Shown: positions 44,616-54,160, numbered from the stretch's first letter. The stretch: 64,000 nucleotides of DNA from Holophagales bacterium (GCA_009836625.1 VXVC01000004.1:310001-374000); one strand, 5' to 3'. Made by a program: numbers and translations. The notes: generated by a model from the letters alone, not told the origin.

Positions 44616-45085
44616 CACCGAACAGATTGAAAGCAGCGGCCATCGGCGGCGGGGCGGCGGGAGTCGCGTCCCAGATTCCCGGCCTCAGCTTCGTCAACTG
44701 CCTGTGTTGCGCGCTGGTGGTCGGCGGCGGCATGCTGGCCGTGTTTCTGGCCCTGAGGAACGAACCGGCAACCGAGAAGGCGCCCTACGGAGACGGCGCG
44801 CTGATCGGCGCCCTGGCTGGTGTCGTAACGGCCATCGTGGGGGCCATCGTTCTCATTCCGATCGCCGCTCTGTTCGGCGATCCAATGGAACAGACGCTGA
44901 GGATCCTCGAGGGAATCGAGGGCATACCGCCCGAGGTCCTCGACGCGCTGGGCGGCGACACGGCGGGTGCCGTGGGAGCCTTTGCCGTCGTTGGGTTCCT
45001 GATGTCTCTGGCGGTCGATGTCGTGTTCGCCGCGATCGGCGGCGTGATCGGCGCGGCCGTCTTCCACAAGAAGCCCTCGGCTTGA
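44612..45085 (+). CDS. small membrane protein, tandem paralogue A
   Basis: A 157-residue protein with about four hydrophobic helices, a glycine-rich N-terminus (AAIGGGAAGVASQIPGLSFV) and a CLCC motif at the first membrane boundary. It closely resembles the next gene through most of its length. Family not recognised. It is coupled to the DUF2085 gene upstream. Confidence 0.75.
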   Translation: MTPNRLKAAAIGGGAAGVASQIPGLSFVNCLCCALVVGGGMLAVFLALRNEPATEKAPYGDGALIGALAGVVTAIVGAIVLIPIAALFGDPMEQTLRILEGIEGIPPEVLDALGGDTAGAVGAFAVVGFLMSLAVDVVFAAIGGVIGAAVFHKKPSA

Positions 45086-45125
45086 GTCCGAGTCTGGCGA
45101 TGTACTCACCACCAGGGGAGGTTCG

Positions 45126-45584
45126 ATGACAGGGAAGAAAGTCGGATACGCGGCGCTCGGCGGCGGCGCCGGAGCGGTCGCGTCGCAGATTCCGGGCCTG
45201 CAGTTGCTCAACCTGGCCTGCTGCGCCCTGGTCGTCGGCGGCGGCATCCTCGCCGTCTACCTGGCGCTCAGGGACGATCCGCCTGCTCAGGCGGCGCCCT
45301 ACGGTGAAGGTGCGAAGATCGGCGCGCTGGCGGGCGTCTTCGGATCCGTGCTCAGCATTCTTCTGGCGCTCCTGATCCTTGGGGGCATCACGGGCGTGAT
45401 GGGGATCGGGGCTCTGGCTGCGGAGTCCGCGGAGGACTTCGAGGCCCTGGGGCTCTTCAGTGCGATCGCCGGCCTCGGCGTCATCGCGATCGTCGCCTTC
45501 TCCCTGATCATCAACGTCGCGTTCTCGACGATCGGCGGCGTGATCGGGGCGGCCATCGTGCACAGGAAGGCGCCCGCCGAGTAG
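45126..45584 (+). CDS. small membrane protein, tandem paralogue B
   Basis: A 152-residue paralogue of the preceding protein. It shares GGGAxxVASQIPGLxxxN, CCALVVGGG, APYGxGAxIGALAGV and the C-terminal IGGVIGAAxxHxK. It has its own ribosome binding site (GGGGAGG) 40 bases after gene A. The function is unknown. The pair clearly arose by duplication. Confidence 0.75.
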   Translation: MTGKKVGYAALGGGAGAVASQIPGLQLLNLACCALVVGGGILAVYLALRDDPPAQAAPYGEGAKIGALAGVFGSVLSILLALLILGGITGVMGIGALAAESAEDFEALGLFSAIAGLGVIAIVAFSLIINVAFSTIGGVIGAAIVHRKAPAE

Positions 45585-45600
45585 GCGTCGCGGGCCCGCG

Positions 45601-46104
45601 TCAGCGGCTGAGGAACGTGCCCGGCCGGTAGTAGCGCTGGTGCCAGATGCCGGCCTGGTCCTCGTCGTCGACCGGCATGCGCCAGGTGCGCACGGTGGCC
45701 TGGGCGAGCGGGAGCCGGTAGAGCCCCCGCGGCTGGTCGATCGTGGCCTGGATGTAGTCCTCGGCAGCGTCCTCCGGGACGTAGCGGCAGGCGATGCGGC
45801 GGTAGCGGTCGCGCCAGACGTCGTCGACGCCGATGTCGTGGACGAGTTCCGCCTCGCCTTCGACCAGGACCTTGCGGTAGGGGAGGTCCTGCTCGTCGAT
45901 CGCGAGGCAGGTCCGCGGATCGCGGCGCAGGTTGGCGAACCAGGTGGAGTTCTCCCGCGGCGTGAACCAGATCGCTCCCTCCTCGAAGGTGAACCAGATC
46001 GGGGTCACGAGGGGTCTGCCGTCGTCGCAAACGGTGCCGATCCGCATCAGGATGCCGGGCTCGATGAGGAAGGCGTCGCGTTCGCTGTCGGTCATCGTCG
46101 GCAT
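45601..46104 (-). CDS. pyridoxamine 5'-phosphate oxidase-fold flavin/F420-binding protein
   Basis: A 167-residue split-barrel protein. It has RIGTVCDDGRPLVTPIWFTF near the N-terminus and the second-strand FANLRRDPRTCLAIDEQDLP, as in PPOX and F420-dependent FDOR-B enzymes. An F420 user is plausible because the genome makes F420, but FMN or heme binding cannot be excluded. It is the second gene of a pair with the SDR, separated by 3 bases. Confidence 0.82.
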   Translation of the reverse strand: MPTMTDSERDAFLIEPGILMRIGTVCDDGRPLVTPIWFTFEEGAIWFTPRENSTWFANLRRDPRTCLAIDEQDLPYRKVLVEGEAELVHDIGVDDVWRDRYRRIACRYVPEDAAEDYIQATIDQPRGLYRLPLAQATVRTWRMPVDDEDQAGIWHQRYYRPGTFLSR

Positions 46105-46107
46105 TCG

Positions 46108-46893
46108 CTAGTCCTCCTCGGGTGCGCCCAGCGTCCGCGCCGCGGCGATGTCGGCGGAGTAGTCGCGGAGCCTCGTCGGCATCAGGATCATTTCCTCGAT
46201 CACGGTCCGCTCAGGCAGCGCCGCCGCCGCCAGGATCGCTTCGGCGATGTCTTCGGAGGCCATCATCCCGGCCCGTTCCTCCTCCGACGGCGGCCGCGGC
46301 CGGTTGTCGAGGATCGGCGTGTCGACTTCGCCGGGCAGGACGCTGGTGGCGCGGATGCCGAGTTGCCGGAGTTCGGCGCCGAGCCCCATGATGTAGTTCC
46401 TGGAAGCCGCCTTGGCGGCGCCGTAGGCGGTGCCGGCCATGACGCCCGGCCGGATCGCCGCCATCGACGAGACCATGATCACGGTGGCGCCGCCGTGGTC
46501 GAGCATGGCCGGCAGCAGCGCCTTGGTCAGCATCGCCGGACCGGTCGCGTTGACCGCCATCACGCTGTCCCATTCCTCCTGCGAGATGTAGCGTGCGCTC
46601 CGCACCTTCGAGCTGTGCCCCGCGTTGTGGACCAGGACGTCGACCGTGGCATGACGATCGAGGATGGCGGCCGCGAGGCCCCGGACGGCCTCCGGGTTCT
46701 CCATGTCGGCCGAGTGAGCCCGGGCGTTGCCGCCGGCGGCCTCGATCTCGGAAACGACCGCCTCGAGCGGCTCGAGCCGTCGTCCCGAAACGATGATCGA
46801 CGCGCCTTCGCGGGCGAAGAGCAATGCGGTCGCCCGGCCGATGCCGGTGCCGCCGCCGGTTACCAGGGCGATCTTTCCTTCGAGCTTTCCCAT
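46108..46893 (-). CDS. short-chain dehydrogenase/reductase
   Basis: A 261-residue classical SDR. The cofactor motif is VTGGGTGIGRA (residues 11-21), with VHNAG at 88-92 and catalytic Ser143, Tyr157 and Lys161 (YGAAK). Arg38/Arg39 after the second strand suggest NADP(H). The substrate is unknown. A GGGGAGG ribosome binding site precedes it. The neighbouring PPOX-fold protein may act on the same compound. Confidence 0.92.
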   Translation of the reverse strand: MGKLEGKIALVTGGGTGIGRATALLFAREGASIIVSGRRLEPLEAVVSEIEAAGGNARAHSADMENPEAVRGLAAAILDRHATVDVLVHNAGHSSKVRSARYISQEEWDSVMAVNATGPAMLTKALLPAMLDHGGATVIMVSSMAAIRPGVMAGTAYGAAKAASRNYIMGLGAELRQLGIRATSVLPGEVDTPILDNRPRPPSEEERAGMMASEDIAEAILAAAALPERTVIEEMILMPTRLRDYSADIAAARTLGAPEED

Positions 46894-46941
46894 CTGCGTT
46901 CGGCCTCCCCGAGGCTGGTGGACGTTGTGCTGGCGGCCCGG

Positions 46942-46947
46942 AGTGTA
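46942..46947 (-). promoter_or_regulatory. candidate -10 box for SDR operon
   Basis: On the minus strand the sequence reads TACACT about 50 bases before the SDR ATG at 46893, in the gap beside the end of the MATE gene. Confidence 0.3.
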
Positions 46948-46974
46948 GCCCCCGCCCTGGTTGCCGGCGAGGTC

Positions 46975-48297
46975 TCAGGCGCCGCCACGATCCGGCACGA
47001 GGTACCGGCGCGCCGCGTAGCCGAGCGTTCCCGCCCTCGCCGCCATCAGACCGGCCATGCTGAGCCAGAGAAGGTCCGGGTCCCGGAAGTGGACCGCCGC
47101 CCAGGCGAGGGGAGCGAAGCCGACCCCGAGGCTGACCGCCATCGCGCGGCTGAGCAGCCTGCCCCGCGTCAGGCCGAGGAAGAATCCGTCGAAGGCGTAG
47201 GCGAGGGCGGCGAAGAGGAGCACCGGCAGTAGCCAGACGTTGCTGTCCGCCGCCAGCGCCGCGACATCCTCGTGGTCGACGAGCAGGGCGTAGACGGCAT
47301 CGGGAAAGGCCAGCGCCGGGACGAGAAAGACGGTGGCGCAGCCGATGGCCGCCGCCAGCGTCAGGAGCAGGACGCGCCGCAACTCGCGGCGGTCGCCGGC
47401 GCCGAAGGCCATGCCGGCGAGCGTTTCGCCGGCGAAGGCCGCCCCGTCGACGAAGTACGAGGCGAGGCTCAACACGCGAAGAATGACGCCGTTGGCGGCC
47501 AGCCGGGCGGCGCCGAAGAGCGCGCTCGCGTTGGTGAACACGGCGAAGGCGGTGACCAGGAGCAGCGTGCGGATCACCAGGTGTCCACTCAGCGCGAGGA
47601 TCTGGCGCAGCGCGGCCCGGTCGAAGAGGGTGGGCCAGGCTGGAAGCGGCCCTGCGGCCGCAAGCGCAAGGATCAGGCCGGCGGCGGCGCTCAGCCACTG
47701 AGCCGCGGCAGTGGCGACGCCGGCGCCGAACGCGGCCCAGCCGAGGTGGACAATGAACCACCAGTTGAGCGCGATGTTGCCGAGGTTGGCCAGTACGACC
47801 AGGAGCAGGGCCCTCGCGGCCTCGCCGCGGCCGAGGAACCAGCCCACCAGCGCCAGGTTGGCGAAGGCCGCCGGCGCGCCCCAGATGCGCGCGTCGTAGT
47901 AGCGGCGGCCGGCCTCCTCCACGCCGGCCGGGCCGGACAGGAGTCCGAAGCCGGCGTCGCCAAGCGGGTCCCGGAGCGCTATGGCCGCGAGGCCGAGCGC
48001 CGCCGCCAGCAGCAGGGCGCGGTAGAGGTGCGCCGACACCTCGCCGGCGTCTGCGCGTCCCCAGGCCTGGGCCGTCAGGCCGGTGGTGCTCATGCGCAGG
48101 AAGGCGCAGCCGAAGTAGAGGTAGTCGAAGATGAGGGCCGCGAGAACGACGCCGGCCAGGAAGCGGACGTCGTCGAGCCGGCCGAGCATCACAGTGTCGG
48201 CCAGACCGGCCAGCGGCACGGTGAGATTGGACGCCGTATTGAGCGCCGTCAGCCGCGCGAACCGGCGGGGAAGGGCGGTCCCCGGAGCGCCCATCAC
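46975..48297 (-). CDS. MATE family efflux transporter
   Basis: A 440-residue protein with about twelve transmembrane helices in two repeats. The N-terminal signature is LNTASNLTVPLAGLADTVML. A central GAFVTN-like region and VDGAAFAGETLAGMAFGAGD mark the second half, as in DinF-type MATE proteins. It would use a cation gradient to export drugs or metabolites. The substrate is unknown. Its start is 33 bases from the divergent TRAP small-subunit gene. Confidence 0.92.
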   Translation of the reverse strand: MMGAPGTALPRRFARLTALNTASNLTVPLAGLADTVMLGRLDDVRFLAGVVLAALIFDYLYFGCAFLRMSTTGLTAQAWGRADAGEVSAHLYRALLLAAALGLAAIALRDPLGDAGFGLLSGPAGVEEAGRRYYDARIWGAPAAFANLALVGWFLGRGEAARALLLVVLANLGNIALNWWFIVHLGWAAFGAGVATAAAQWLSAAAGLILALAAAGPLPAWPTLFDRAALRQILALSGHLVIRTLLLVTAFAVFTNASALFGAARLAANGVILRVLSLASYFVDGAAFAGETLAGMAFGAGDRRELRRVLLLTLAAAIGCATVFLVPALAFPDAVYALLVDHEDVAALAADSNVWLLPVLLFAALAYAFDGFFLGLTRGRLLSRAMAVSLGVGFAPLAWAAVHFRDPDLLWLSMAGLMAARAGTLGYAARRYLVPDRGGA

Positions 48298-48314
48298 GGC
48301 CAGGGTGCTGGTGG

Positions 48315-48320
48315 TAGCCT
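48315..48320 (+). promoter_or_regulatory. candidate -10 box, possibly leaderless start
   Basis: TAGCCT ends 10 bases before the ATG at 48331 without any ribosome binding site between. Confidence 0.4.
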
Positions 48321-48330
48321 GCCCGCGCTC

Positions 48331-48915
48331 ATGGCGTCAGCACCAACCCCGGGCGGCTTTCTGGCACGTTTCGTGGCCTGGACGGATCGTCTGAACACAC
48401 GCCTTGGCGTCGCGGTCTCCTGGCTCACCCTCGCCATGGTCGCGGTCGGAGCGTACAACGCGGTGGTGCGCTACCTCGGCCGGTTCACCGGCTGGAACCT
48501 CAGTTCGAACGCCTACCTCGAACTCCAGTGGTACATGTTCAGCCTGGTCTTCCTGCTGGGCGCCGCGTACGCGCTGCTGACGGGCGCCCACGTTCGGGTC
48601 GACGTGATCTTCAGCCGGCTGCCGGAGCGCTGGCGGCGGCGGATCGACCTCTGGGGCTCGCTGCTGTTCCTGATCCCGTTCGCGGTCTTCGGACTCGTCA
48701 TGTCCTGGCCGGCGGTACGGAACTCCTGGGCGGTGCTGGAGGTGTCGTCCGATCCGGGCGGTCTGCCGCGGTATCCGATCAAGAGCGTGCTGCTGGTGGC
48801 GTTCACGCTCCTCGCCCTGCAGGGGCTGGCGGAGGCGGCGCGGAACTGGCTGCGCCTGCGCGCGCTCAAGGCCGGGGCCGAGGAAGAGGATCTGCAGCAG
48901 GAGGGGTTGCTGTGA
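48331..48915 (+). CDS. dctQ: TRAP transporter small permease subunit
   Basis: A 194-residue protein with four transmembrane helices. WLTLAMVAVGAYNAVVRYL and NAYLELQWYMFSLVFLLGAA are characteristic of DctQ subunits. The start at 48331 places the family similarity correctly, and the long upstream open frame is not coding. Its stop overlaps the large-subunit gene (GTGA). Confidence 0.93.
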   Translation: MASAPTPGGFLARFVAWTDRLNTRLGVAVSWLTLAMVAVGAYNAVVRYLGRFTGWNLSSNAYLELQWYMFSLVFLLGAAYALLTGAHVRVDVIFSRLPERWRRRIDLWGSLLFLIPFAVFGLVMSWPAVRNSWAVLEVSSDPGGLPRYPIKSVLLVAFTLLALQGLAEAARNWLRLRALKAGAEEEDLQQEGLL

Positions 48916-50231
48916 GCGGCGACTTCCTCGGCCCGCTGATGTTCGTGGTCGTCTTCCTGTTCATCTTCGCGGGCTATCCGGTCGCCTTCTCGCTCGGCGG
49001 GACCGCGCTGATCTTCGCCGTCATCGGCATCGAGCTCGGGCTCTTCTCCTGGAACCTGCTCTACGCCTTTCCCGAGCGGGTCTTCGGCGTCATGTCGAAC
49101 GGAGTCCTGCTGGCGGTGCCGTTCTTCATCTTCATGGGCACGATGCTGGAGAAGTCGCAGCTCGCGGAGGATCTGCTGCGCACGATCGGCATGCTGTTCG
49201 GCCGGCTACGCGGCGGTCTGGCCCTGGCGGTCGTCGTGGTCGGCGCGATGCTCGCCGCCGCCACCGGCGTGGTCGGCGCCTCTGTGGTGGCGATGGGCCT
49301 GATCTCGCTGCCGGTCATGCTGCGCTACGACTACTCGCCGATGCTCGCCACCGGCGTGATCAGCGCCGCCGGAACCTTGGGCCAGATCATCCCGCCCAGT
49401 GTCGTGCTGGTGGTGCTTGCCGACCAGCTCGGCATCTCCGTTGGCGACCTGTTCATCGGCTCCCTGATTCCAGGCCTGATGCTGGCGGGTTTCTATGCGG
49501 TGTACGTCACCGGCGTCGCGATCGCGAAGCCTGCCGCCGCGCCGGCCTTGCCGGCCGAGGAGCGGACGCTCGACGGCGCCGCACTGGCGCGCCAGGTGGC
49601 CGTGGTCATGCTGCCGCCCATGGTGCTGATCCTGGTCGTCCTCGGGAGCATCTTCGCCGGCATCGCGACACCGACCGAGGCGGGTGCCCTGGGCGCGGTC
49701 GGCGCCATCGCGCTGGCCCTCTCGCGCGGGCGGCTGACGATGAAGGCCGTGAAGGAGACGATGGACGCGACGGCGAAGCTGACCACGATGGTCATCTTCC
49801 TGCTCATCGGCTCGACCGCCTTCGCGCTCGTTTTCCGGGGCCTCTACGGCGACATCTGGATCGAAGACCTGCTGACCGGCCTGCCGGGCGGGAAGATCGG
49901 CCTGCTGATCGTCGCGAATCTCGCGATCTTCATCCTCGGCTTCTTCATCGACTTCTTCGAGATCGCCTTCATCGTCATCCCGCTGATCGCGCCGGCGGCG
50001 CGCATCCTCGACGTCGACATGGTGTGGTTCGGCGTGATGATCGGCATGAACCTGCAGACGTCGTTCCTCACGCCGCCCTTCGGCTTCGCGATCTTCTACC
50101 TGCGCGGCGTGGCGCCGCGCCGGATCACGACGGTCCAGATGTATCGGGGCGTGATCCCCTTCATCGTCATCCAGCTCATCGGGCTGGCGCTGATCTGCCT
50201 CTATCCGGAACTGGTGACGGCGCTGCTGTAG
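48912..50231 (+). CDS. dctM: TRAP transporter large permease subunit (DctM)
   Basis: A 439-residue protein with about twelve transmembrane helices. Conserved stretches include FIFAGYPVAFSLGGTALIF near the N-terminus, AATGVVGASVVAMGLISLP, and GTLGQIIPPSVVLVVLADQL. The start is GTG, overlapping dctQ. The matching DctP binding protein is not adjacent but 4 kb downstream on the other strand, with two folate-dependent demethylase-like genes between. Confidence 0.96.
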   Translation: MSGDFLGPLMFVVVFLFIFAGYPVAFSLGGTALIFAVIGIELGLFSWNLLYAFPERVFGVMSNGVLLAVPFFIFMGTMLEKSQLAEDLLRTIGMLFGRLRGGLALAVVVVGAMLAAATGVVGASVVAMGLISLPVMLRYDYSPMLATGVISAAGTLGQIIPPSVVLVVLADQLGISVGDLFIGSLIPGLMLAGFYAVYVTGVAIAKPAAAPALPAEERTLDGAALARQVAVVMLPPMVLILVVLGSIFAGIATPTEAGALGAVGAIALALSRGRLTMKAVKETMDATAKLTTMVIFLLIGSTAFALVFRGLYGDIWIEDLLTGLPGGKIGLLIVANLAIFILGFFIDFFEIAFIVIPLIAPAARILDVDMVWFGVMIGMNLQTSFLTPPFGFAIFYLRGVAPRRITTVQMYRGVIPFIVIQLIGLALICLYPELVTALL

Positions 50232-50243
50232 CGATCCAGCCGG

Positions 50244-52799
50244 CTAAGTCTTCATGCGGGCGTTCCCGGGATCGAACATGGTTCGTCTGGCCACCGTCAC
50301 GGGGAAGCGTTCGTTCATGTAGAGCAACTGCAGCTGGTTACCGGGCGTTGCACGCTCGATCGGCAGGTAGGCCATCAGCAGGTATCTTCCAACGGACGGT
50401 CCCATGCCGGCGGAGGTGACGCGGGACTCCCGTCCCCGGGAGTCGATGATGCGCTCTCCGCCCGTCGTGAGGATCGGTTCGCTGCCGCCCGTGGGGAAGC
50501 GAGGCGTCCCGGAACCGTCGGCCGGATCGTCGATCGTCAGCGTGCACAGCTTCGCCGCGGGACCCTCCGCGCGCGCCTTCAGGTAGGCCGCCTTGCCGAT
50601 GAAGTCCGCTTTCTTGACGCCCGGCCGGGCCAGACCGGCCTCCACCGGGGAGTACTCCGAGGTCAGGTCGGCGCCCATCATGGCGTACCCCTTCTCCAGG
50701 CGGCCGGTTGTGCCGTAGACGCCGATTCCGACTGGACGGGCGTCCAGATCGCGACCGGCCTCCCGGATCGCATCCCACAGTTGGGCGCCGCGGGACACCG
50801 GTGCGTAGATCTCCCAGCCGTTCTCGCCGACGTAGGAGATGCGGAGCATCGTCGCCCGGTTCCCTCCGATCACCACCTCTCGCCCGGTGCCGTACGGGAA
50901 CGCCTCCTGCGAGCAGGGGACATCGGCAATCCTGGCGACAAGCGATTCGGCGCGCGGCCCCCAGACGCCGATCGTGCACATGACGGTGGAGCGGTCCTCG
51001 AACTGAACGGAGCCGTCCTCGGGAAGGTGGCGCTCGAACCAGACCCTGTCGCGGGCGCCGTCCAGTGCGCCGGTGACGATGCGAAACCGATCGTGGGCCA
51101 GTCGCAGGATCGTCAGGTCGGCGCGTATTCCGCCCCCGGGCGTCAGGAGAGGCGTGTAGATCGACCGGCCCACGGGACGGTCGCAGCGGTTCACCGTCAG
51201 GCGTTCCAGGTACGGAACGACGCCGGGTCCCGACACGTCGAAGATCTGGAAGGCGCTCAGGTCGACGATGCCCGCTTTCTGGCGCAGGTGCAGATGCTCC
51301 GCGTCGATGATCGGCGACCACCAGCGACGGTCCCACTCGCAAGGCCGATCGGACACGCCGTAGCGTGCGACGAGATCCTGGTTCGACGCGTACCACTGGG
51401 GACGCTCCCATCCGCGAGCCTCGTGGAACTCGGCGCCGAGGGCGGCCGTCCGATCGTGGAACGGCGCGCGGTGAACGCCGCGCGCCGACTCCCACTGCTC
51501 GCGTGGGTGGACGATGCCGTAGGTCTTGTTGAAGTGCTCCCTGCAGCGCTCCTGGATATGCCGCTGCGTCCGTTCGTGCGGCTGGAAGCGGGTGACGTCC
51601 GATCCGTGCGGGTCGCACAGGCGCGGGTAGCCGTACGTGATCCACTCGGCAATCAGGCGCCCGCTTCCGGGTCCCTCCTTGATCCACACCGACGCGGCCG
51701 ACCAGAGTCGTTCCACTTCGGCGGTTTCGCCCAGCACCTGCTGCGCGTCCGGAGTCAGCGACAGTAGCCCGTTCACGGCGTATCGCACGGGGGCGCCTGT
51801 GAGCAGTTCGCCCATCAGGTCTCGGGCGTGCCCGAGTTGTGGGGCGAAGTGCTTCGCGGTGAAGGGCATTTCGGTTGGCGTGCGCTCCGCTTCGGCGATC
51901 GAGGGAATGTCGTCGGGCGGCACCAGAATCGGCTCGTGGGCGTAGGAGCCGATCTCCATCGCGTCGTGTCTCTGCCTCTCGTACATGAAGGTGTCCATGT
52001 CGCGCACGATCGGGAACGCGATCTCTTTGCCCGTCTCTCGGAGGAGATCGATCGGGCCCAGGTCGACCATCTGGTGTACCGCCGGCGTCAGGGGAATCGT
52101 CGCTCCGGCCATCGCGGCGACGCACGGACTCCAGACGCCGCAGGCGATGACCACGTGCTCGACCTCGATCGTGCCGCGCGACGTGACGACGGCGGCGATC
52201 GCGGGGCGACGGAACGGCCGCGTCTCCACCTCCAGGCCGAGCACCTCCGTGTTCTCCAGCACGGTCAGTACGCCTTCCGCCTCCGCCCGTTCGCGCAGGA
52301 TGGTCCCTGCCCGGACCGGATCCACGACGGACGCCTCCGGAGTGTAGAAGCCGCCCAGAATGGCCTCGCCGTTGACGAACGGCGCCATGGCAACGACCTC
52401 GGTCGGAGTCAGGAGCTCGGCCTCGATGCCCCAGGTCCGCGCCGAGGTCATCCGGCGGCGCAGCTCCTCCATGCGCTCCCGGCTGCGGGCTACCTCGATC
52501 CCGCCGCAGCGGATGTTCACGCCAAGGGCCGCGTACTGGCGCTGGCTCTCCAGGGTCAGCAGCGCGATCTCGCGATGGTGATCCGTGGGGAAGATGAAGT
52601 TCGACGCGTGGCCGGTCGATCCGCCCGGATTCGGCAGAGGACCCTTGTCGATCAGCACCAGGTCCGTCCAGCCGAGTTTCGCCAGATGACCGGCGACGCT
52701 GTTGCCGACGATTCCGGCGCCGATGACGGCGATCCTGACGCGAGCGGGCTGTTCCGGGATGGCGCGTCGAGGGGGCGCTCCGGTGGTAACTTCCGTCAT
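50244..52799 (-). CDS. GcvT-family dimethylglycine/sarcosine dehydrogenase-like protein
   Basis: An 851-residue protein with three parts: an N-terminal FAD oxidoreductase (AVIGAGIVGNSVAGHLAKLG, then GGSTGHASNFIFP, where a His may hold FAD covalently), a short FAO_M domain around residue 400, and a C-terminal GcvT folate domain (from about 460, with ISYVGENGWEIYAP). The family oxidises N-methyl groups of dimethylglycine or sarcosine and passes the carbon to tetrahydrofolate. Exact substrate unknown. It ends 12 bases from the convergent dctM gene and is divergent from the next gene. Confidence 0.9.
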   Translation of the reverse strand: MTEVTTGAPPRRAIPEQPARVRIAVIGAGIVGNSVAGHLAKLGWTDLVLIDKGPLPNPGGSTGHASNFIFPTDHHREIALLTLESQRQYAALGVNIRCGGIEVARSRERMEELRRRMTSARTWGIEAELLTPTEVVAMAPFVNGEAILGGFYTPEASVVDPVRAGTILRERAEAEGVLTVLENTEVLGLEVETRPFRRPAIAAVVTSRGTIEVEHVVIACGVWSPCVAAMAGATIPLTPAVHQMVDLGPIDLLRETGKEIAFPIVRDMDTFMYERQRHDAMEIGSYAHEPILVPPDDIPSIAEAERTPTEMPFTAKHFAPQLGHARDLMGELLTGAPVRYAVNGLLSLTPDAQQVLGETAEVERLWSAASVWIKEGPGSGRLIAEWITYGYPRLCDPHGSDVTRFQPHERTQRHIQERCREHFNKTYGIVHPREQWESARGVHRAPFHDRTAALGAEFHEARGWERPQWYASNQDLVARYGVSDRPCEWDRRWWSPIIDAEHLHLRQKAGIVDLSAFQIFDVSGPGVVPYLERLTVNRCDRPVGRSIYTPLLTPGGGIRADLTILRLAHDRFRIVTGALDGARDRVWFERHLPEDGSVQFEDRSTVMCTIGVWGPRAESLVARIADVPCSQEAFPYGTGREVVIGGNRATMLRISYVGENGWEIYAPVSRGAQLWDAIREAGRDLDARPVGIGVYGTTGRLEKGYAMMGADLTSEYSPVEAGLARPGVKKADFIGKAAYLKARAEGPAAKLCTLTIDDPADGSGTPRFPTGGSEPILTTGGERIIDSRGRESRVTSAGMGPSVGRYLLMAYLPIERATPGNQLQLLYMNERFPVTVARRTMFDPGNARMKT

Positions 52800-52849
52800 C
52801 GATCCCGCAGGTCATGGTAGCCGAGACGCTCGGCGCAAGAGGAGGAGCC

Positions 52850-54154
52850 ATGAGCGGTCAGCCGCGCAGCGTCGACCAGTCGGACCGCATCGTCCCGATC
52901 AACCTGCGCCAGAGCGGCCGGACGCCCGTGGAGCTGCTGGTTTCCACTCGCGTGCGCAAGTCGCCGTACTGGCATCTCTCGCACCAGGCGGGCTGCTGGC
53001 GGGCCACGATCTACAACCGCGTCTACCATCCGCGAGGCTACGTGCGGGCGGAGGATGGCGGCGCAGCGGTGGAGCACGAGGCCCTGACGAAGCACGTCAC
53101 GATGTGGAACGTTGCGGTCGAACGGCAGATCCGGGTCAAGGGACCGGAGGCGGAGCGGTTCATCGACTACGTGATCACCCGCGACGCCACCCGCATTCGG
53201 CCGATGCGCGGCAAGTACGTCATTCTCTGCAACGAGAAAGGCGGGATCCTGAACGACCCGGTCCTGCTTCGTCTGTCCCAGGACGAGTTCTGGTTCTCGC
53301 TGGCGGATTCCGACATCCTGTTCTGGCTGCAGGGCGTCAACGTCGGGATGCGGATGGATGTGGAGATCGACGAGATCGATGTCTGTCCGCTGCAGATTCA
53401 GGGGCCGAAGTCTCTCGCGCTGATGGTCGACCTCGTCGGTGAGCGGATTCGGAGAATCCCCTACTACGGTCTTCTCGAAGCACGGATCGGGGGTTGCCCG
53501 GTCGTCATCTCCCAGACGGGCTTCTCGGGCGAGAAGGGCTACGAGATCTACCTCCGGGATGCGACGCTTCATGCCGAGAGGCTGTGGGGCGCGGTGCTGA
53601 GCGCGGGCGAGCGGCACCAGCTGATGGTGACGGCGCCAGGCCATCAGCGTCGCATTCAGGCCGGCATCCTGTCCTGGGGACAGGACATGGACCATGAGAC
53701 GACACCCTTCCAGTGCAACCTGGCCTACCAGGTGCCGCGCAGGAAGAAGGGTGACTACGTCGGGCGGACGGCACTCGAGTGGATCCGTGACGAGGTCGCA
53801 GCCGGTCGACCCCCGTTCTCCATGGTCCTGGTCGGCATGTCGCTGGGAGGACTGCCGATCGACGACTACGCGCCGGACTTCTGGCTCGTGTCGGACGCGA
53901 GCGGCGGCGAGCCGGTCGGCTACCTGACCTCGCCCTGGCATGCGCCGGAGCTGGGCTGCAACATTGCCTTGGGCTACGTGCCGGTCAACCGGTCGGAGGT
54001 GGGGACCCGGTTGCAGGTCCACCTGCCCGACGAGTACGCCACCGTACCGGGCCGACCGGACGAGGCGCGCGTGTGCGCGGTGCCGTTCCGGCCGTCCGCC
54101 CATCCGAGTGCGCGGGAGCTGGCGCACGCCCGCGGCGACGACGCGATCGACTAG
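52850..54154 (+). CDS. GcvT-family folate-dependent aminomethyl/methyltransferase
   Basis: A 434-residue GcvT-fold protein without an FAD domain. The hallmarks are RIRP-type contact regions, LQIQGPKSLALMVDLVG, and QTGFSGEKGYEIYLRD, the folate-binding segment. The N-terminus (RVRKSPYWHLSHQAGCW, then YNRVYHPRGYV) differs from glycine-cleavage GcvT and recalls DmdA-like demethylases. I chose the ATG at 52850 because GAGGAGG lies 4 bases upstream. An ATG at 52814 lacks one. It is divergent from the dehydrogenase and probably takes part in the same one-carbon catabolism. Confidence 0.85.
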   Translation: MSGQPRSVDQSDRIVPINLRQSGRTPVELLVSTRVRKSPYWHLSHQAGCWRATIYNRVYHPRGYVRAEDGGAAVEHEALTKHVTMWNVAVERQIRVKGPEAERFIDYVITRDATRIRPMRGKYVILCNEKGGILNDPVLLRLSQDEFWFSLADSDILFWLQGVNVGMRMDVEIDEIDVCPLQIQGPKSLALMVDLVGERIRRIPYYGLLEARIGGCPVVISQTGFSGEKGYEIYLRDATLHAERLWGAVLSAGERHQLMVTAPGHQRRIQAGILSWGQDMDHETTPFQCNLAYQVPRRKKGDYVGRTALEWIRDEVAAGRPPFSMVLVGMSLGGLPIDDYAPDFWLVSDASGGEPVGYLTSPWHAPELGCNIALGYVPVNRSEVGTRLQVHLPDEYATVPGRPDEARVCAVPFRPSAHPSARELAHARGDDAID

Positions 54155-54160
54155 GCCCGC

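Noticed and set aside
50338..52851. 837-codon frame overlapping the GcvT/FAD gene on the same strand in another phase
   Set aside because: The translation is low-complexity Arg/Pro/Gly; the other frame encodes clear FAD and GcvT domains.
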